Notes: generated by a model not told the origin, from the sequence alone. Positions 8,310 to 17,416 are shown, counted from the stretch's first letter. The stretch is 64,000 bases of DNA from Acinetobacter rathckeae (GCF_015627125.1 NZ_VTDO01000001.1:310001-374000); one strand, 5' to 3'. A program made the numbers and translations.

Positions 8310-8864
8310 TTAGTAACTTTCAGGCACAGCACTTAAAAACTCACGACGTGCTTCAGTGTTGTTTTTAAAGTCGCCTACAAAAGATACTGTGCGTGTGGTT
8401 GAGTTTTGCTTACCCACGCCACGCATCATCATGCACATATGCGCTGAGTCAATCACGACAGCGACACCACGTGCGCCTGTCACACTCTCAACTGCTTCAG
8501 CAATTTGTTGTGTTAGGTTTTCTTGAATTTGTAAACGTCTAGCAAACATTTCTGTAATACGTGCAAACTTAGACAAACCAAGTACGTTGCCTTCAGGAAG
8601 ATATGCAATATGCACACGCCCATAAAATGGCAATAAATGGTGCTCACATAATGAGTAAAACTCAATGTTTTTCACCAACACCATTTCACGGTTGTCTGAT
8701 GGGAAAACCGCATTATTGGTCACTTCTTCAAGGCTTTTTTCATAGCCTGAAGTGAGATAAGAGAATGCTCTTGCCGCACGTATAGGCGTGTCTTTTAGCC
8801 CCGGGCGTTCTAAGTCTTCGCCAATGGTTTTAAGTATATGTTGGTAGGATTGCTGCATAGACAT
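8310..8864 (-). CDS. folE: GTP cyclohydrolase I
   Basis: First enzyme of folate (tetrahydropterin) synthesis, converting GTP to 7,8-dihydroneopterin triphosphate. The zinc site is visible as [10 protein letters not shown] (Cys73, His76) plus the second Cys in [10 protein letters not shown] near the C-terminus. G-L-S-K-F-A-R-I and the Q-E-N-L-T-Q-Q-I segment are typical. At 184 aa it is the normal short form. It stands alone on the minus strand, upstream of a bidirectional terminator. Confidence 0.95.
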   Translation of the reverse strand: MSMQQSYQHILKTIGEDLERPGLKDTPIRAARAFSYLTSGYEKSLEEVTNNAVFPSDNREMVLVKNIEFYSLCEHHLLPFYGRVHIAYLPEGNVLGLSKFARITEMFARRLQIQENLTQQIAEAVESVTGARGVAVVIDSAHMCMMMRGVGKQNSTTRTVSFVGDFKNNTEARREFLSAVPESY

Positions 8865-8949
8865 AACAGGTGTTCACTTACACAGATTAAGCAAGGGCGA
8901 CATTGTAACAGAAAATTGTATAAACGCATGCTTCAATCTAAAAAAAGCT

Positions 8950-9633
8950 TTAGTTGTCTTTTTTAAGTGGCATACTGCGTTTGAGTAAAACCAATACTGC
9001 GCCTGTACCGCCTTGTTTTTCTGGTGCACTTACAAAGGCTAAAACATCTTGGTGTTGTCTGAGCCAACCATTGACATAGGTTTTTAAAATGGCTTCAGGC
9101 CCTTTACCATGCACAATTTTAATCACGGTTTGGTTTTCAGCTTTGGCAATTTGAATAATCTCTAATACAGCGGTTCGTGCTTGCTCTACAGTGCAACCAT
9201 GCAAATCTACGGCTTCAAACCAACGTAGCTTACCTGTTTTAAGCTCATCAAAGACTTTGTGTTGGAGCGTGGTGGTCCGGTAACTGAGACTTTGTTGACT
9301 TCCGACAGGGTTTAATATGGCTTGTGTATCTGACAAGGACGCATGGTCGTGATCGAGTGCTCCTTCAGCGGCTGCACGTTTGGCAAGCGTTTGTGCATCT
9401 ACTTTCTTTTTTACACCTTTAAGCGGTGCAGTAGGGGATGGGTTTGCAAACTTTTTCACGCCTTGCATGGCTTTTTGAAACAGCTCTTCATCATTTGAAG
9501 CTGTTGCTTTATCACTCACAGTCTGTGAAGCAGGTTGTGGGGCACTGGTATCTTGTACAGGGGTAATTTGTTTACGAAATGCCTTGAGTAGCTTTTCTTG
9601 CTCTTTAGATAAAAAGTTGTCTTTTTTGCTCAT
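8950..9633 (-). CDS. Smr-domain protein (SmrA/YfcN-type)
   Basis: The C-terminal part (about 138-220) is an Smr domain, the endonuclease-like fold first seen at the end of MutS2. It shows A-V-D-L-H-G-C-T-V-E-Q-A-R (motif LDxHGxxxxxA) and I-V-H-G-K-G-P (HGxG). The N-terminal 130 residues are charged and low in complexity and probably disordered, as in other proteobacterial stand-alone Smr proteins. Such proteins nick DNA or cleave RNA, in some cases on stalled ribosomes, but the substrate here cannot be read from sequence. It lies downstream of trpGDC, separated by a terminator. Confidence 0.85.
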   Translation of the reverse strand: MSKKDNFLSKEQEKLLKAFRKQITPVQDTSAPQPASQTVSDKATASNDEELFQKAMQGVKKFANPSPTAPLKGVKKKVDAQTLAKRAAAEGALDHDHASLSDTQAILNPVGSQQSLSYRTTTLQHKVFDELKTGKLRWFEAVDLHGCTVEQARTAVLEIIQIAKAENQTVIKIVHGKGPEAILKTYVNGWLRQHQDVLAFVSAPEKQGGTGAVLVLLKRSMPLKKDN

Positions 9634-9683
9634 AGGTCAATCCATCATAAAAATAAAAAGCACGATTTGATGATGTACGACAT

Positions 9684-9714
9684 CAAAAAAGATGGCTGTA
9701 CTTCACAACCATCT
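9684..9714 (-). terminator. Terminator of the trpGDC operon
   Basis: AGATGG-TGT / ACA-CCATCT stem with one mismatch (9690-9714). On the minus strand it is followed by TTTTTT, 30 bp past the trpC stop. Confidence 0.75.
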
Positions 9715-9743
9715 TTACTTATAAGGAATGCTTTAATGCGGTA

Positions 9744-10550
9744 TTAAAGTGTTTTGGGGGTACCAAATAACTCAAAAAATGCCTGATCTGGTGCAGGTTG
9801 TTTCATAAAGCTTTCACCCACTAAAAAGTGGTTGATCTGATGTTGTTGCATAAAGGCGACATCTTGAGGGGTAGCAATGCCACTTTCTGTAATGAGTAGG
9901 CGATCTTTGGGCAACATTTTTTTTAGTTGAACAGAATGAGCTAAATCTACTTTAAATGTTTTTAGGTCACGGTTATTTACACCCAGTAAACAACGCTCAT
10001 CTAAAAGCAATGCACGCTCAAGTTCAGCTTCATTATGTACTTCAACGAGTACATCTAAACCGTACTCAAAAGCTGTTTTAGACATTTCTTCAAGTTGTTG
10101 GTTAGAGAGGCATGCAACAATCAGTAAAATACAGTCTGCATGAATTGCTCGAGACTCTACAACATTATATGGGTCAATCAGAAAGTCTTTTCTAAGTGCG
10201 GGTAAGTTGCAGTTTTGACGTGCAATATGTACGTTTTCATCTGCACCCTGAAAAAAGTCAACATCTGTAAGTACAGATAAACAAGCAGCCCCTGCTTTTT
10301 CATACTGTTGGGCAATTTCGGCAGGATCAAACTGCTCACGAATGACACCTTTAGAGGGAGATGCCTTTTTAATTTCAGCAATCACGCCAGGTGCTTTGTG
10401 AAGTAAAGCATTGGCAAAGCCTCGAGTTGGGCTTGCGTGTTGTGCCATTTGCTCTAGGTCATATAAGGTGTATTGCTTACGCCGTATGGCAAGCTCTTCA
10501 ATTTTTCGGTCAATAATTGTACCCAAAATGGTGTTCTTTATATCGGTCAT
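9744..10550 (-). CDS. trpC: Indole-3-glycerol phosphate synthase
   Basis: Tryptophan-pathway enzyme that closes the indole ring from CdRP. It is a TIM barrel with the expected landmarks: V-I-A-E-I-K-K-A-S-P-S-K-G (about 56-68), C-L-S-V-L-T-D-V-D-F-F-Q-G, L-R-K-D-F-L-I-D-P-Y, L-L-G-V-N-N-R-D-L-K-T-F and I-T-E-S-G-I-A-T. The length is normal (268 aa) and there is no fused TrpF domain. It is the last gene of trpGDC, 20 nt after trpD. Confidence 0.96.
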   Translation of the reverse strand: MTDIKNTILGTIIDRKIEELAIRRKQYTLYDLEQMAQHASPTRGFANALLHKAPGVIAEIKKASPSKGVIREQFDPAEIAQQYEKAGAACLSVLTDVDFFQGADENVHIARQNCNLPALRKDFLIDPYNVVESRAIHADCILLIVACLSNQQLEEMSKTAFEYGLDVLVEVHNEAELERALLLDERCLLGVNNRDLKTFKVDLAHSVQLKKMLPKDRLLITESGIATPQDVAFMQQHQINHFLVGESFMKQPAPDQAFFELFGTPKTL

Positions 10551-10570
10551 ATTTGTACTCTACTGAATGT

Positions 10571-11611
10571 CTAAACCAGTTTTATATTTTGGGTAAACTC
10601 GGCAAAAACACTCATTTTTTCGAGTGCTTGTCCACCATCAATAATATCTTGTGCAAAGGCAACACCCTGAGCGTAGCTGTTTGCAAGGCCCGAAACATAA
10701 ATACCCGCACCCGCATTGAGTGCAATCATTTGTGCTGCTTTGTCGCCTAACTCAGATTTTTTACGGCCAAGTGCATTTTGAATCAGCTTGAGACTTTGTG
10801 CTGAATTTTCAATGCTTAATCCTGTCAGTGTTTGTGATGTGATGTTGACATCTTCAGGACGAAGTGACCATTCAGTGATTTGACCTTGATAAAGCTCAGC
10901 CACATGAGTTTGTGTTGCTAGACTAATTTCATCAAGACCGTCTTGTGAGTGAACAACCATGACGTGTTCAGCCCCAAGTTGCTTTAACACCTCAGCCAGT
11001 GGCAAGCAGAGTTCTTTAGAAAAAACACCAACCACCAAGCGTTTTACACCTGCAGGGTTAGTGAGTGGGCCAAGTAGGTTAAATATAGTGCGTATGCCTA
11101 AATCTCTACGTGCTTTAATGGCATGTTTCATTGCTTGGTGGTGGTTTGGTGCAAATAAAAAGCCAATGCCCATCTCACGAATACAGCGTTCAGTTTGGGC
11201 AACATTTAAGTCAAGCTGTATACCTGCTTGTTCAAGCAGGTCAGATGAACCTGACGAGCTCGATACTCCACGGTTGCCATGTTTTGCCACATGAGCACCA
11301 GCAGCTGCAATGACAAAACTTGATGCAGTGGAAACATTAAATAAGTTTTGACCGTCACCGCCTGTACCGACAATATCAACCAAGTGTTCTACACCTGTAG
11401 TATTTACAGGAACTGCAAGTTCACGCATCACGCGAGCCGCCGCGGTAATTTCTTCAATGGTTTCGCCTTTTAAGCGGAGCCCCATGAGTAAAGCACCAAT
11501 TTGTGCATCGGTTGCTTCGCCTTGCATAATACTAGACATGACCGCCGTCATTTGTGTATCTGTGAGGTGAATCTGCTTGGTAATATGCTTCAGTGCTTGT
11601 TGAATATTCAT
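10571..11611 (-). CDS. trpD: Anthranilate phosphoribosyltransferase
   Basis: Transfers phosphoribose from PRPP to anthranilate. The PRPP-binding loop is V-D-I-V-G-T-G-G-D-G (about 83-92), followed by F-N-V-S-T-A-S-S-F-V and K-H-G-N-R-G-V-S-S-S-S-G-S-S-D. F-N-L-L-G-P-L-T-N-P-A (about 178-188) is also typical. It starts 7 nt after the trpG stop, so the two are probably translationally coupled. A distant TrpD2-family relative is encoded at 31625. Confidence 0.96.
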   Translation of the reverse strand: MNIQQALKHITKQIHLTDTQMTAVMSSIMQGEATDAQIGALLMGLRLKGETIEEITAAARVMRELAVPVNTTGVEHLVDIVGTGGDGQNLFNVSTASSFVIAAAGAHVAKHGNRGVSSSSGSSDLLEQAGIQLDLNVAQTERCIREMGIGFLFAPNHHQAMKHAIKARRDLGIRTIFNLLGPLTNPAGVKRLVVGVFSKELCLPLAEVLKQLGAEHVMVVHSQDGLDEISLATQTHVAELYQGQITEWSLRPEDVNITSQTLTGLSIENSAQSLKLIQNALGRKKSELGDKAAQMIALNAGAGIYVSGLANSYAQGVAFAQDIIDGGQALEKMSVFAEFTQNIKLV

Positions 11612-11618
11612 AGTGTAA

Positions 11619-12203
11619 TTATTTATAAATCTCTAAAAAATTCTTAAAAATGTCATGACCGTGTTGGCTTAAGATTGACTCTGGATGGAATTGCACGCCT
11701 TCTATTGGAAGGGTTTTATGACGAACGCCCATAATTTCCTCCATTGAGCCATCTGGATTATTGGTCCAACAGGTGACTTCTAAACACTCAGGTAAAGTGG
11801 CTTGGTCAATCACTAAAGAGTGGTAGCGTGTTGCAGTAAAAGGTGAGGGAAGGTGACTGAAAATGCCCACGTTACTGTGGTACATATCAGATAAACGCCC
11901 ATGCATGACTGTTTTTGCACGCACAACGTTGCCACCAAATACTTGCCCAATACTTTGGTGTCCGAGGCAAACGCCTAAAATTGGAATTTTACCTGCGAAA
12001 TGTTGAATGGCTGCCAATGAAATGCCTGCTTGTGTCGGTGAGCAAGGGCCTGGGCCAATCACGAGGTATTTAGGTTGCCATGATTCAATGTCCTCTAATG
12101 ATACTTGGTCATTGCGTACAACTTTAACCTCTTGATTTAACTCGCCAAAATATTGCACGATGTTATAGGTAAAACTGTCGTAATTATCTATCATTAAAAG
12201 CAT
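11619..12203 (-). CDS. trpG: Anthranilate/aminodeoxychorismate synthase glutamine amidotransferase subunit
   Basis: Class I glutamine amidotransferase that supplies ammonia to TrpE and, in Acinetobacter, probably also to PabB. The catalytic Cys is in [10 protein letters not shown] (about 78-87), the His/Glu pair in V-Q-F-H-P-E-S-I near the C-terminus, and the oxyanion segment is G-P-G-P-C-S-P. No trpE or pabB is present in the window, consistent with the split trpGDC arrangement known for Acinetobacter. It is the first gene of the operon and is transcribed away from the glnA control region. Confidence 0.94.
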   Translation of the reverse strand: MLLMIDNYDSFTYNIVQYFGELNQEVKVVRNDQVSLEDIESWQPKYLVIGPGPCSPTQAGISLAAIQHFAGKIPILGVCLGHQSIGQVFGGNVVRAKTVMHGRLSDMYHSNVGIFSHLPSPFTATRYHSLVIDQATLPECLEVTCWTNNPDGSMEEIMGVRHKTLPIEGVQFHPESILSQHGHDIFKNFLEIYK

Positions 12204-12637
12204 TTTATAGCCAACCTTTTGAAAAATGATGATTTATTTGGTGGTGTGATATTTGATACTCAATATCTTACTCACACACAGAAAAGTCTGTCTTTTTCTA
12301 TGCATCAATAAAAAACACCAATTAAGTACTTACTATATCAGATTTTTTATGTTCTTCTACTTTTTGCTTCATGTAGGATAAATACAAATTACTCCTAGTT
12401 TTGTTTAAGATATTGTGTTTTTAAAAGGAAGTATTTTTTCTGGTTTAAATTTTAGAAAATAAGATGTTGCAAGCCATACATGTGTAGTGGGGGGGAGTGT
12501 AGGTATTTTTTTAAAGTGCTTTATGCCTTTTCAATTCTTGAGCTAATTCTAACTATTGCTTCGGATGATTCATTGTTCATAGAAGTTTAATGATACTGGC
12601 GTTTTACGCTAAGACCTATTTAATTTTATGTGTTCTT

Positions 12638-12853
12638 TTGGTGCAATATGGAAAGCGCTTTGGTTGGTTTTATAGTGAATTATATCGGTTAAACGACTAT
12701 AAATGACTGTTTTAAGCTGGTACGGCTGTGAGTAGAGACTAAAGTTGTATTTTGTATGAGTTAGATTGGTGTTGGTGCACTTAATTTGTGCGTTTTGTTG
12801 GTTTAATTGTATTTAAGTGATGAAATTAAATTTCCATGTTTGTTTTTGGTGCA
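12638..12853 (+). promoter_or_regulatory. Candidate NtrC activator region of glnA
   Basis: TTGGTGCA occurs three times on the same strand (12638, 12772, 12846). The middle one forms the dyad GCAC-N7-GTGC (12777-12791), which matches the NtrC consensus spacing exactly. The other two are half sites only. The dyad lies about 170 bp upstream of the sigma-54 promoter, a normal enhancer distance. Confidence 0.55.
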
Positions 12854-12948
12854 ATTCAAAGGTAATCATTTGTAATTTTGTATATAAAAAGATAAAAAAG
12901 TGATAATGTATTTTCTTGTTATCAGCACCTTAGCCTCAATTGCTGAAG

Positions 12949-12968
12949 TTGGCATGAGAGTTGCTTTT
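12949..12968 (+). promoter_or_regulatory. Sigma-54 promoter of glnA
   Basis: TGGCAT-GAGAG-TTGCT followed by TTT matches the sigma-54 consensus TGGCAC-N5-TTGC(A/T), with GG and GC at the right spacing. Transcription would start near 12975, about 60 nt before the glnA ATG. Confidence 0.75.
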
Positions 12969-13033
12969 CTAGGGGGTAACAACCAACATGCACTTCGCAA
13001 GTGCAATAAAATATGTTAAATGGAGCAAAGAGC

Positions 13034-14443
13034 ATGTCAAATAAGGTTCTTGAATTAATCAAAGAAAGCGGTGCTAAATGGGTTGATTTTCGCTTTACTG
13101 ATACTAAAGGTAAAGAACAACATATTACGTATCCATCTGATTCAATCGATGAAGATAACTTCGAAGATGGTAAAATGTTTGATGGTTCTTCAATTGCTGG
13201 CTGGAAAGGCATTGAAGCATCGGACATGATTTTACGCCCAGACGCAAATACTGCTTTTATTGATCCATTCTTTGCTGAAACAACGGTTGTTGTGACTTGT
13301 GACGTAATTGAGCCAGTGACTGGACAAGGTTATGAACGTGACCCTCGTTCAATCGCACGCCGTGCAGAAGAATATTTAAAGTCTACAGGAATTGGTGATA
13401 CTGCATTTTTTGGTCCAGAGCCAGAATTTTTCGTATTTGACGAAGTGAAGTGGGACATTGATATGTCTGGCGCACGCCACACACTTTATGCTGAAGAAGC
13501 TGCATGGTCTACAGGTAAAGACTTTGATGCGGGCAACTCAGGTCACCGTCCACGTGTGAAAGGTGGTTATTTCCCTGTACCACCAGTAGATTCTCATCAT
13601 GATATGCGTGCAGAAATGTGTGCAAAAATTGAAGAAATCATGGGGCCTGGTCGTGTAGAAGTACATCACCACGAAGTTGCATCTTGCCAATTAGAAATTG
13701 GTGTAAGTTTCAACACGATGGTAAGCAAAGCAGATGAAGTACAGCAATTCAAATATGCTGTGCATAATGTTGCACACCAATATGCAAAAACAGCAACCTT
13801 TATGCCTAAACCAATGGTTGGCGATAACGGTTCTGGTATGCACGTACATATGTCTATTTCTAAAGACGGCAAAAACTTATTTGCTGGTGATGAATATGCA
13901 GGTTTATCAGAAACTGCACTATACTTCATTGGTGGTGTGATTAAGCATGCACGTGCGTTAAATGCTTTGACTAACCCATCAACTAACTCATACAAGCGTT
14001 TAGTACCGCATTATGAAGCACCAATTATGTTGGCTTATTCTGCGCGTAACCGTTCTGCATCTATTCGTATTCCTCACGTATCTAGCCCGAAAGGCAAGCG
14101 TATTGAAGCACGTTTCCCAGATCCAGCGGCTAACCCGTACTTAGCATTTGCTGCATTGCTTATGGCTGGTCTTGATGGTATTCAAAACAAAATTCACCCA
14201 GGTGAGCCAGCAGACAAAAACTTATATGACCTTCCTCCTGAAGAAGAAGCAAAAATCCCAACAGTGGCTCATAGCTTAGATATGGCACTTGATGCACTGA
14301 AAGCAGATCATGACTTCTTGTTAAAAGGTGGTGTGTTCACTAAAGACATGCTAGATGCTTATATTGAATTGAAAACTGAAGATGTACGTCGTTTAAATAC
14401 AACGACTCATCCAGTTGAGTTTGATATGTACTACAGCGTTTAA
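13034..14443 (+). CDS. glnA: Glutamine synthetase, type I
   Basis: Dodecameric enzyme that makes glutamine from glutamate, ammonia and ATP. Landmarks in order: F-D-G-S-S-I-A-G-W near residue 50, the metal-site segment F-F-G-P-E-P-E-F-F, the ATP-binding [23 protein letters not shown], and the adenylylation loop N-L-Y-D-L-P-P-E-E with the modifiable Tyr. An upstream in-frame ATG at 13013 exists, but the GGAG site (13022-13025) fits the ATG at 13034. That gives 469 aa, as in E. coli. A long 5' region with a sigma-54 promoter suggests nitrogen control. No glnL or glnG follows. Confidence 0.97.
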   Translation: MSNKVLELIKESGAKWVDFRFTDTKGKEQHITYPSDSIDEDNFEDGKMFDGSSIAGWKGIEASDMILRPDANTAFIDPFFAETTVVVTCDVIEPVTGQGYERDPRSIARRAEEYLKSTGIGDTAFFGPEPEFFVFDEVKWDIDMSGARHTLYAEEAAWSTGKDFDAGNSGHRPRVKGGYFPVPPVDSHHDMRAEMCAKIEEIMGPGRVEVHHHEVASCQLEIGVSFNTMVSKADEVQQFKYAVHNVAHQYAKTATFMPKPMVGDNGSGMHVHMSISKDGKNLFAGDEYAGLSETALYFIGGVIKHARALNALTNPSTNSYKRLVPHYEAPIMLAYSARNRSASIRIPHVSSPKGKRIEARFPDPAANPYLAFAALLMAGLDGIQNKIHPGEPADKNLYDLPPEEEAKIPTVAHSLDMALDALKADHDFLLKGGVFTKDMLDAYIELKTEDVRRLNTTTHPVEFDMYYSV

Positions 14444-14458
14444 TTTGATGTGATAAAG

Positions 14459-14485
14459 AAAGCTCACTTCGGTGGGCTTTTTTTT
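14459..14485 (+). terminator. Terminator of glnA
   Basis: AAAGCTCAC / GTGGGCTTT stem with a UUCG tetraloop followed by T8. Confidence 0.9.
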
Positions 14486-14577
14486 ATTCAAGTGTATTCA
14501 GTTGGTTGTTGGATGCCTGAATATTTTGTGTAAAATGTTATACTGTTCAAATAAATGAATAGAATTGTGAGAGATAC

Positions 14578-15021
14578 ATGCTAGAAAAAGATGAACTTCT
14601 AAAATTAGAAAACCAACTTTGTTTTGCTGTGTATTCTGCCAATTTATCATTTAATCAAAAGTATCGTAAGCTTTTAAAACCGCTCGGTTTAACCTATTCA
14701 CAGTATTTGGTCATGTTGGTTTTATGGGAAAAAAAGCATGCAATGGTTTCAGATATTGGTAAAAGATTATTTTTAGAGTCATCTACGCTCACGCCCATGT
14801 TAAAGCGTTTAGAGGGGCTTGGGCTGATTGAGCGGAAACGTTCTGTGCAAGATGAACGCCAAGTCATTATTACTTTGACGGAGCAAGGTAAAGATTTAAG
14901 AGTGCTTGCCGAAACAATACCAGAAAAAATTCAGTGCGAAAGTGAATATACATTACAAACAATATTAGATATTAAACATCAGTTGAATGATTTACGTGAT
15001 AGGCTGAATCAGTCAGGTTAG
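14578..15021 (+). CDS. ohrR: OhrR, MarR-family peroxide-sensing repressor
   Basis: Winged-helix repressor that senses organic hydroperoxides. The sensor Cys15 sits in E-N-Q-L-C-F-A-V-Y-S-A, the OhrR signature. The DNA-binding part follows with M-V-S-D-I-G-K-R-L-F-L-E-S-S-T-L-T-P-M-L-K-R-L-E (about 59-82) and the wing R-S-V-Q-D-E-R-Q-V. It lies directly upstream of ohr, its expected target. The last 35 bp of the gene and the stop codon are part of a 46-bp tandem duplication, but the first copy encodes an intact C-terminus. Confidence 0.93.
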   Translation: MLEKDELLKLENQLCFAVYSANLSFNQKYRKLLKPLGLTYSQYLVMLVLWEKKHAMVSDIGKRLFLESSTLTPMLKRLEGLGLIERKRSVQDERQVIITLTEQGKDLRVLAETIPEKIQCESEYTLQTILDIKHQLNDLRDRLNQSG

Positions 15022-15086
15022 ATTTATTGTAGATGATTTACGTGATAGGCTGAATCAGTCAGGTTAGATTTATTGTAGATGATTTA
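14987..15086 (+). repeat. 46-bp perfect tandem duplication across the ohrR stop codon
   Basis: Copy 1 is 14987-15032 and copy 2 is 15033-15078. They are identical in all 46 positions, and the first 8 bp of a third copy follow (15079-15086). Each unit contains the last ohrR codons, the TAG and 11 bp beyond. Perfect identity suggests a recent slippage or template-switch event. The extra unit lies entirely after the ohrR stop. Confidence 0.97.
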
Positions 15087-15114
15087 TTGACAAGCAATAT
15101 ACATCGTGTACGAT
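15087..15114 (+). promoter_or_regulatory. ohr promoter and candidate OhrR operator
   Basis: A perfect -35 TTGACA (15087-15092) is followed after 16 bp by TACGAT (15109-15114). The -10 overlaps an inverted repeat ATCGT-GT-ACGAT (15103-15114). A repressor bound there would block polymerase, so this is the best OhrR operator candidate. It begins one base after the tandem duplication ends. Confidence 0.55.
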
Positions 15115-15151
15115 ATAGTTGTGAGATAGATAAAACTGTGGAGCATATAAT

Positions 15152-15583
15152 ATGTCATTAGAAAAAGTTGTTTATACTGCAAAAGCTGTAGCTACAGGTG
15201 GACGTGATGGACGTGCAACATCAGATAATGGCGCTTTAGATGTAAAGCTTGGTGTGCCTAAAGAGATGGGTGGTGCAGGCGGTAACGATGTAACGAACCC
15301 TGAACAATTATTTGCAGCAGGCTATTCAGCATGTTTTCTAGGTGCAATGAAGTTTGTCGCTGGGCGTGATAAATTTGATATTTCTAAAAATGTTTCTGTA
15401 TCTGGTGAAGTGGGTATCGGTCCGATTCCAACAGGTTTTGCTATTCAAGTGACACTCAATATTTCACTGCCAGGCATGAATGAAGAAGAAGCAACTAAAC
15501 TTGTTCAAGCAGCCCATATTGTATGTCCATACTCAAATGCAACACGTGGCAATATCGACGTTACATTAAATGTAACGACTTAA
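15152..15583 (+). CDS. ohr: Organic hydroperoxide resistance peroxidase
   Basis: Thiol peroxidase of the Ohr/OsmC family that reduces organic and lipid hydroperoxides. The redox pair is Cys61 in G-Y-S-A-C-F-L-G-A-M and Cys125 in H-I-V-C-P-Y-S-N-A-T. The Arg of the active site is expected in the N-terminal strand G-G-R-D-G-R. The C-terminal P-Y-S-N-A-T-R-G-N-I-D-V segment is typical of Ohr as opposed to OsmC. It is 143 aa, normal for the family. It has its own promoter behind ohrR and a terminator after it. Confidence 0.96.
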   Translation: MSLEKVVYTAKAVATGGRDGRATSDNGALDVKLGVPKEMGGAGGNDVTNPEQLFAAGYSACFLGAMKFVAGRDKFDISKNVSVSGEVGIGPIPTGFAIQVTLNISLPGMNEEEATKLVQAAHIVCPYSNATRGNIDVTLNVTT

Positions 15584-15602
15584 CTCTTAAAAATGATTGA
15601 TT

Positions 15603-15631
15603 AAAATGCTCACATTGTGTGGGCATTTTTT
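15603..15631 (+). terminator. Terminator of ohr
   Basis: AATGCTCACA / TGTGGGCATT stem (one G-U pair) with a 3-nt loop, followed by a T-run. Confidence 0.85.
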
Positions 15632-15749
15632 ATGGTCATTTGATAAAAGTGTTGTGATTCAGGTGCTTTGTTTTAAATGGCATTATCAGGTAGAAAAAAA
15701 TAAGGTAATATGGTCGCCTAAGTGATTCTTATCAATGTAGTAGCGATGT

Positions 15750-16262
15750 ATGTTTAAAAGTGCTCAAGTCATTTTGGCATCTGACCCTCATCAAATTCCA
15801 GATGTTTTACATGCATGGTTGTACGCCAGAGGCTCATTGACTGCACAGCTAAAGCAGTTATCCAATGGTCAGTTTCATGTTCTGCCCATTAAAGAGAAAT
15901 TTGAGCGCCCGCAAAGACAATATAATCAATGGTTAAATACACCGCTACATCATACTGCATGGGTGCGTGAAGCACTGTTGTATGGGGCAGAAAAAACACC
16001 GTGGGTTAAAGCCACCAGTATTTTCCCAGTGATGAGTGTACAAAAGCAAGCGCGTATTTTTAAATCATTGGGCTGTAAGCCAATTGGTTGGTTTTTATTT
16101 CAAAGAACGCAACCAACATGTAAACGCCGTATACTCAAACTTGATGATGGTTGGACACGGCAAAGCTGTTATACATGGCATGGCTGTCAATTTATCGTGC
16201 AAGAAACGTTTCTTGCTTCATTTGAACAATACTTATATCAAAAGCAACAAAAAGGTCTGTAA
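15750..16262 (+). CDS. ubiC: Chorismate lyase
   Basis: Converts chorismate to 4-hydroxybenzoate plus pyruvate, the first committed step of ubiquinone synthesis. The pattern W-L-Y-A-R-G-S-L-T-A-Q-L near residue 23 and W-V-R-E-A-L-L-Y-G near 70 are typical of UbiC, as is A-R-I-F-K-S-L-G-C-K-P-I-G near 107. The length is 170 aa. The TAA stop shares one base with the ubiA start (TAATG), so translation is coupled. Confidence 0.92.
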   Translation: MFKSAQVILASDPHQIPDVLHAWLYARGSLTAQLKQLSNGQFHVLPIKEKFERPQRQYNQWLNTPLHHTAWVREALLYGAEKTPWVKATSIFPVMSVQKQARIFKSLGCKPIGWFLFQRTQPTCKRRILKLDDGWTRQSCYTWHGCQFIVQETFLASFEQYLYQKQQKGL

Positions 16263-17137
16263 TGACAATATCACAACAGCATTGGAAGCAAAAACTGTCT
16301 GCATATTATCGCTTATGTCGTTTTGATAAACCGATTGGCACAGAGCTTGTTTTATGGCCAACGCTATGGGCTTTATGGATCGCATCAGGTGGTATGCCAG
16401 ACTTAAAAACGCTGGTCGTGATGGTTTTAGGTGCGATCTTTATGCGAGCGGCAGGGTGTGTGATTAATGATTTTGCAGACCGTAAAGTCGATTTACATGT
16501 TGAGCGAACCAAGCATAGGCCACTCACTGCGGGTGAAATTTCTTCAAAAGAAGCATTGGCACTATTTTTTATACTCATTATAGCAAGTGCCAGTTTATTA
16601 TTTTTTCTACCGATGGCAACCTTCTATTGTGCTTTTGGTGCATTGTTCCTTGCCTGTATTTATCCATTTATGAAGCGTTATACTCATTTACCCCAAGTGG
16701 TTCTGGGTGCGGCATTTTCATGGGCAATTCCAATGGCATTTACGGCAGTTGGTCGTCCTATAGATTTTACATGTGTGCTGTTGTATATGGGTAATTTGGC
16801 GTGGACAGTAGCTTATGATACTCAGTATGCCATTACAGATCGAGAAGATGATTTAAAAATAGGTGTAAAGTCGACTGCCATTTTATTTGGTCGTTTGGAT
16901 ATTTTAATGATTGTTGCTTTACAGTGTTTGAGTGTGTTATTGGTTGCTTGGGCAATGTATAGAGATGATATACTGCACCCATATGGTACGATTGCTTTAA
17001 GCGTGGTCTTAGTCGATTTTTTTTATCAGTGGCTAAATATACGGCAAAGAAATCCTAAGCAATGTTTCCAAATGTTTTTGCATAACCGCTGGGTTGGCAT
17101 GATCATTTTTATAGGGATATTTTTTAGTTTATTATAG
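16262..17137 (+). CDS. ubiA: 4-hydroxybenzoate polyprenyltransferase
   Basis: Inner membrane prenyltransferase that attaches the polyprenyl tail to 4-hydroxybenzoate. The first Asp-rich motif is N-D-F-A-D-R-K-V-D (about 76-84). The second is D-T-Q-Y-A-I-T-D-R-E-D-D (about 187-198). R-P-L-T-A-G-E-I follows the first motif as expected. About eight membrane helices are present in 291 aa. It forms an operon with ubiC, and the two steps are consecutive. Confidence 0.95.
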   Translation: MTISQQHWKQKLSAYYRLCRFDKPIGTELVLWPTLWALWIASGGMPDLKTLVVMVLGAIFMRAAGCVINDFADRKVDLHVERTKHRPLTAGEISSKEALALFFILIIASASLLFFLPMATFYCAFGALFLACIYPFMKRYTHLPQVVLGAAFSWAIPMAFTAVGRPIDFTCVLLYMGNLAWTVAYDTQYAITDREDDLKIGVKSTAILFGRLDILMIVALQCLSVLLVAWAMYRDDILHPYGTIALSVVLVDFFYQWLNIRQRNPKQCFQMFLHNRWVGMIIFIGIFFSLL

Positions 17138-17170
17138 TCAGAAGGTAAGTCCTGTGGAGATATGTGTAAA

Positions 17171-17404
17171 ATGAGTCCAGATCAGCGTCAGATTAATAAG
17201 AAAAGATGGGTTATTTTTGGTGTTGCGTTATTAATTCCTATTTTATTGGTACTTTTATTATTTGTTGCGGCTTCTCAAGATGCAAAGATGAAAAAGCAGT
17301 ACGAAGCAGAGCGAGCATCTTATGCTGAAAACTATAAGAAAACTGAAAGTGAACAGCTGATCGCTTCAGACCCAGAAGCGAGTACTTCACCTAAAAAACC
17401 TTAA
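17171..17404 (+). CDS. Small single-pass membrane protein, unknown function
   Basis: A 77-residue protein: a short basic N-terminus (N-K-K-R-W), one strong transmembrane helix (about 14-36) and a charged, coiled-coil-like tail that ends in Ser/Pro/Lys. I do not recognise the family. A second in-frame ATG at 17162 is possible, but GGAGA at 17156-17160 lies only 1 nt from it and 10 nt from the ATG at 17171, so I prefer the latter. It follows ubiA by 33 nt and could be the last gene of that operon. A terminator follows. Confidence 0.6.
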   Translation: MSPDQRQINKKRWVIFGVALLIPILLVLLLFVAASQDAKMKKQYEAERASYAENYKKTESEQLIASDPEASTSPKKP

Positions 17405-17416
17405 ATATAGATTTAT

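Noticed and set aside
10959-11294. 111-aa plus-strand frame opposite trpD
   Set aside because: Antisense shadow of a well conserved enzyme. No ribosome site and no recognisable domain.
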